This document shows positions 59,561 to 64,000 of a stretch of 64,000 nt of DNA, piece after piece. A program made the position numbers and the translations under genes. The stretch comes from Eumeta japonica (Eukaryota > Arthropoda > Insecta > Lepidoptera > Psychidae), in assembly GCA_005406025.1 (NCBI GenBank), contig BGZK01000551.1, forward strand, positions 124,001 through 188,000. Reading direction: 5' to 3'. Positions within the stretch are counted from its first letter, which is position 1. Every line of letters starts with the position of its first letter. Below the pieces are notes generated by a model that was not told the origin of the DNA, ran no database searches, and saw only the letters and a program-made list of their open reading frames with translations.

Positions 59561-60189
59561 CAAGGTGAACGTAGCTATGAATTTGTAACAATTCGGTCGA
59601 AGATGTTGAAGTGTTACAAGTAATCTTAATGGTGGAGTGTTGGAAATAATTTTAATGATATCTGAAGGTGCTGTGACGAATCACGATTCATGAAAAAAAA
59701 AGAGGAAAAGAAACATTACCTTTTAATAATAATAAAAAATACATTTCTGAATCTAAAGCCGTACTAAAATCAAATGACACTGTAAAAGTGAGAGTCTGAG
59801 AGACGGTCGCGGACTAATTGACACAATATTTGTGAACAATCGACAATCAGATATTTGTCACAGAGGTAGCCTCTTATAAAAGAGAATGTTATAGAAGGAA
59901 TCGAGCATGTGGTAATGTAAGCATATAATTAGAATAATTGATGATTACAACGAATCATCAGCGGTATTATGTTTGTAAAGTGAGACCGGACAAGAAGAAT
60001 TTTAATCGAAATCATAGTTCAAACGAGTAGAGAAAGCAACATGCAAAACTATAGCTGGACAGTATATTATAATTACGTAGCTGCAATTTCGGGTCTAAAT
60101 TTAATAATATCTTCTAACGGTTGCACTACCACTCTTATTATGCCGAGCTAAAGCAAAAAAGTACATACTCGTAAGACACCGGACGGATT

Positions 60190-60400
60190 TTCCAAACGAC
60201 TATCCATTTAATACAATAGCTGCGGTCGCGTCGATAGGGCACACGCGACAGCGAAGGTAAACTTGGACCTCGGGCTCGGATAGGGCCCGTGATAGAATTG
60301 CAGGGCGCGTAGTCTCGGCGAGATTAGGCGATAGGAAAGCCCCGCGGCGCACACCGAAGGGGGTGAAGGCTGTCCGCTTGATACATGTCCCGTGCACGTG
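60190..60400. other. GC-rich islet
   Basis: CpG-rich patch with two overlapping minus frames (60200-60412, 60208-60432) without recognisable domains. Possible non-coding regulatory element. Confidence 0.38.
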
Positions 60401-60734
60401 AGACGATTCCAAATATTCAAATTTAGGTGCATTTCGGAGAAGACATATTTTCCAACCTTTTCACTCGGTCAAAACTCGTATATTTATAAAACGGTAAACG
60501 GGAGGACGGCGTAGAAAATTTGAAACGCCCTTTCAATTCTACGTGAAATGCTACAAAAAGCCGTTAGGCATTCAATGTTAAGCTGACAGGAGATAAACAT
60601 AAATCATACGATGAATGCCCCTTCAGATAATCCATGACATAGGTCAAAGTGGGCCTCCGATTCGCGGAAAACGGGATCATAAAAGATTCCATGTCACAAT
60701 GCAAAGTTTTCTTTTTTACGAAAATATGTGACGA

Positions 60735-60815
60735 TCTCCATGACGCGGCGGTTAAACAGGTCGTTGTTGCTTCAGGCGCAAAAGTTCTAGGTTCGACTAG
60801 ATTACCAGTGGATAC
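60735..60815 (+). repeat. tRNA-like SINE fragment
   Basis: 'catgacgcggcggttaaaca' resembles an A-box region and 'aggttcgactagatt' a B-box, about 45 bp apart. No body or tail was recognised. Confidence 0.35.
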
Positions 60816-61439
60816 ACTAGTGTAATATGTATATAAATAACTTTACCAGAAAATTGTTTGAGTTTGCGTAACAACTTCGATATTTGCTTCAAACCGTGTT
60901 AGCGCCTATTAGAAACCAACACTAGTATGAGATCTCTTGTTTTTCGAATGAATTTATATCTTGCCGATTAGATATAGTCTATTCGTCATTAAGTAGTTTC
61001 AAAATATATATTCGGATAAAAATAAACATAAGCCTCGTTAAATGCAGTCAAATATTGCTACCGATAGAAAACAAATAAACATTTAAAAATATTTTCCCTA
61101 AAATTTTTCGTATTATTCTCAGAAGTTAAAATGTACAAGATGCTTTAGATATTTGTGACAAAATAATCAAACTATTGAAATTCATCTAAACATATAAGAA
61201 CCCAAAAAAAGTTTATTTAGTGCATTTTTACAAATACACAATATACTAAATCATTTTATTTTATAATACATTTACAAACGTAGTGCATTCAAATGTCTTC
61301 AGTTTAATTACATCAATTTGTGAATTCGATTATCTTTCATATAAAAACAATACCTATGTATTGTTATTACAATATCACACTAATTATTTTTTACAACTAA
61401 TGATAAAATAGTTTACAGGAAAGTAATATCTTTATCGCT
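60816..61439. other. No gene seen
   Basis: AT-rich sequence without recognisable features. Confidence 0.5.
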
Positions 61440-62200
61440 TATTAAAATAAGGTCTTTCATATTTTATACACTTTTTCATTAGCTCCAACCCTTTATCCAA
61501 ATCTTCAAAACTCTCTTATCAATGCTATATTAGCCTCTTCAGGCACCGCAAACAAACCTCTCATGAAATATTTAATTTTTGGGAAATGTGCAACCATATG
61601 GTGCAAGATACAGACTATATGTAACATGTGTCAATAGCTCTTTAAAAGTTAAAAACGACTGTCATACTCGCGGTGTGTGGACAAACTTCATCATGATGTA
61701 AAAAGATGCTACATCTTAGTCGTCGCCCTCGAACTTTTTCGAGAACAATGGACAAACAAATGGTAACGTACCGTTTGAGCATTCTGTCTTTTGTTCTTCG
61801 CATAAGATCATGCAGTTTGGACCCGTTTGGGTGATTGTAGTAATCTCTTTATACTGTAATAATAAATTCATGTTTCGTCTCCCAGTCACGATGACCTGAA
61901 CAGGATTTAACAGTCAGTCACCACATTCAAACACCAAATCTTTTTTAATCAATCAACAAGAGCAATTTTTCTGTTCCGAGGTAAGTTCATAAAATATCCA
62001 GGATAAAAAGAAGTTTTTACTTTTAAATATTAATGCAATTTTATTTGCATTTGGCCCATACTAATCTACAAATGATCTTGAATCTTCTCAAAGGTGACAT
62101 TTCGGTTTTCGTCAATTAGCCGTCCGTCTTAAGTAGCCTCATTTTTATTAGTGATCACAGTTAGAGGGAGACCTTCAAAAATTTCACCACATAAAAAAGC
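61440..62200 (-). pseudogene. Decayed mariner transposase (mori-like lineage)
   Basis: Read from 62200 down on the minus strand: LTVITNKNEAT, RLIDENRNVTFEKIQDHL and ISMGQMQ, the GRP linker and helix-turn-helix part. LKVKT follows near 62030 and GDET with IYYY near 61890 (the first catalytic aspartate, TGDETWIY). LHHDEVCPHTASMTVVF near 61700 is the second catalytic region, with the usual HDN changed to HDE. PYG and FPK lie near 61600, and ELMKKCIKYERPYF near 61470 matches the C-terminus. Many stops and frameshifts lie between. The whole gene is represented but no frame exceeds a few dozen codons, so this is an old copy. Terminal repeats not found. Confidence 0.75.
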
Positions 62201-62509
62201 ACGATCATGATGAGATTAATATTAGTATTCCAACGCCTCATTATACTGAAAGGCAGTGTGTCCCAAAAGCTTTTTGAAGACGAGCAGTGCAATCGTGAGG
62301 TCAAGGAATAAGTAAAACCATAAAATTTATCATTCTAAAACATTTTCGCGTGAATTACAGATTTGCTTCAGAGGACCAATCTAGATTTGTAATAAAAAAC
62401 AATTGACAAGCAAAGCTTTGTTAAAAAATATTTAAATAAATAAATTATATTAAATTTATAATTACCAATATCATTAGAGACTTTATTAATCATTCCATTT
62501 AAAATCACG

Positions 62510-62960
62510 TTCTCTCACAACTACACGCCCAAAAGAACAATTGTTACGACCCATCCGGTCGACTAACTGTCTCGTTACCCACGTCAAGGCGCTCGCCCAC
62601 AAAAAAGCGCATATTATAAGGGTGCGGCCCGGCGCCGTAAAGAGGTCGCTTGTGATTCGGAACACGCGTTCCGACAAACGTTATCCCGCACACGGACAGA
62701 TGAAAAAACATCGGCCGTACACCTCGCCACGAAAACCGCGCGATGAATTTTTAAGGGAGGCCGCGCCGCGCTCGCGGCTCCCGCTTAAGGGCGCGTACAT
62801 CATTCACCGGCCGAGTGAAAAGTTCAATTATTGTGCTACGCCGATAAATTGAATGTGTTTATACAGCGGGCGCTGTCGACTGAAAACGTGGGCAATTATG
62901 ATTCGCGTAGGCACCGCGCGGAGAGAAGTATTAACCGTTTTATTCGATAGTTCTTTTCAA
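62510..62960. other. Largest GC-rich islet of the window
   Basis: About 450 bp of CpG-rich sequence with 'ggtgcggcccggcgcc' and 'ggccgcgccgcgctcgcggc'. Frames on both strands (62486-62677 minus, 62541-62852 and 62853-63092 plus) overlap and show no domain, with compositions typical of chance frames in GC-rich DNA. It could be a CpG-rich promoter or a conserved enhancer near a gene beyond the right edge. Confidence 0.42.
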
Positions 62961-64000
62961 ATGAGTATGAGAATACGAACTCAGTACGTACAGTTGTCAA
63001 TAAAAATCGGGAGCCCTTCGAAGTCCGTCGAGAATACGGGGGGTGATAGATGGTTTATTTTTGTTTTAATGAGCTGCGTTATTCTTTTGTGATCATTGCC
63101 AAAAATTCACTTTTTGCCGACGTAGTAGTTTAGTTCAAAATTCCTTCATTTTTGTGTGCCGATTCGACAGTGTAATACAAGTTCCAACAGTTTTTCCATC
63201 TCCATGTCACTCATTTGTTATTACCCATTTTGATAATGCCGATTTGGTGTAAATATTCCGATATGGTGGGTATTGTAAATACAATTTCAAAGTGAATAGA
63301 TACGGATGGAATTCTACCATCTGTCGTCATTTGTTATCCACCTTCCCGTGGCTCATTTCGCATGGCAACATTTCCACAACAGCCATTATACTAAATCAAA
63401 ATGAACAGTGCGTTCATTAGTCTTACCTATTCGCTTTCAACACAGCTTTCATATAGGTAACGAACCCTTATATATGCTGTGTTTTGCATACACTGGATCT
63501 CGTAATTAAATATGACTTAATTTTTGATATTCATATTTTGTATATACGTAGTATGGTAATTGTAAAAAAACACTTAATATGAAGGTAAATTATTTACAGC
63601 GGATTGCACCAAAAGAAAAATAGGAAATATTACACGTTAACTACAAAATTTTACAGATTGCCCATATGTAAGCTGTCAAATTTTAAAGTTAATTTAGTAA
63701 TTAGCGTGTAATTTATTTAATGAATCATCTTCTAATTTTAACACTATAAGCAAGTAACATATTAAAGTTTCCACAAATTTAATGGCTTTATACTTAAATT
63801 CCTAATACAGCTTCATAGGACATAAAAGTCTATTTCCTTTTTTTTATAAACGAGTAATATTCTAAAATATTTTATGACACATAAAAAAATATAGAAGAAA
63901 ATGATTCATATTTATTTTCCAATGCGATATTACACAATAATTAATTATCTGGTGAGACAAACGAATAAGAATTAAACAAGTCAAAATTTGTAGATACAAA
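62961..64000. other. No gene seen
   Basis: AT-rich sequence to the window edge. No repeat or gene recognised. Confidence 0.5.

Noticed and set aside
62541..62852. 103-codon plus frame in a GC-rich islet
   Set aside because: Overlaps an open frame on the other strand and has no recognisable domain.
1..64000. Endogenous retrovirus, viral gene or toxin gene
   Set aside because: No long terminal repeats, gag/pol/env-like proteins, other viral proteins or toxin motifs were recognised.

Overview
This 64 kb window looks like AT-rich nuclear DNA from an insect, most likely a moth or butterfly. The support is indirect. There are several mariner relics of the type common in Lepidoptera, tRNA-derived SINE-like units, and dispersed tails that resemble repeats I know from lepidopteran genomes. 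I could not run a database search, so the order is an inference. No open reading frame looks like an intact host gene: nearly all are under 135 codons, and those with recognisable protein similarity are broken transposable-element genes. The window is best read as an intergenic region or a large intron.

Layout. 1-7.2 kb: SINE-like units, a 735-bp element with inverted ends and an internal 143-bp tandem repeat, a fragment of a non-LTR reverse transcriptase (minus) and a decayed Mutator-like (MULE) transposase (plus). 7.3-12.5 kb: fragments of a dispersed family here called 'family A', GC-rich islets, and a 1,331-bp element with inverted ends and a TAA duplication. 14-17 kb: a LINE/SINE-type tail, a decayed mariner and a palindrome. 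17-23.9 kb: mostly featureless, with GC-rich, CRE-bearing islets. 23.9-27.2 kb: a piggyBac-like 3' end, then a striking 2.5-kb inverted repeat made of two family-A copies around a 0.53-kb unique spacer. 31.5-34.4 kb: 120-bp and 145-bp tandem repeats and another family-A copy. 38-40 kb: a Helitron/PIF1 helicase fragment, a retroelement tail, and units related to the 120-bp repeat on the opposite strand. 40.4-43.0 kb: a 2,564-bp hAT element with perfect 8-bp duplications and a frameshifted transposase. 48-54 kb: a deleted mariner, family-A sequence, and a mariner with both ends but interrupted by a 507-bp insertion. 54.5-62.3 kb: a foldback element, a possible TATA promoter, repeat fragments, putative regulatory islets and a fourth mariner relic.

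The window is mainly a record of transposon insertion, nesting and decay, with short GC-rich islets that may be cis-regulatory DNA. No operon, CRISPR array, rRNA or convincing functional tRNA gene was seen. No working biological system was recognised. The most unusual structures are the large inverted repeat at 24.7-27.2 kb, the recurring family A with its degenerate 6-bp-period array and terminal hairpin, and the nested insertion in the mariner at 52-53 kb.
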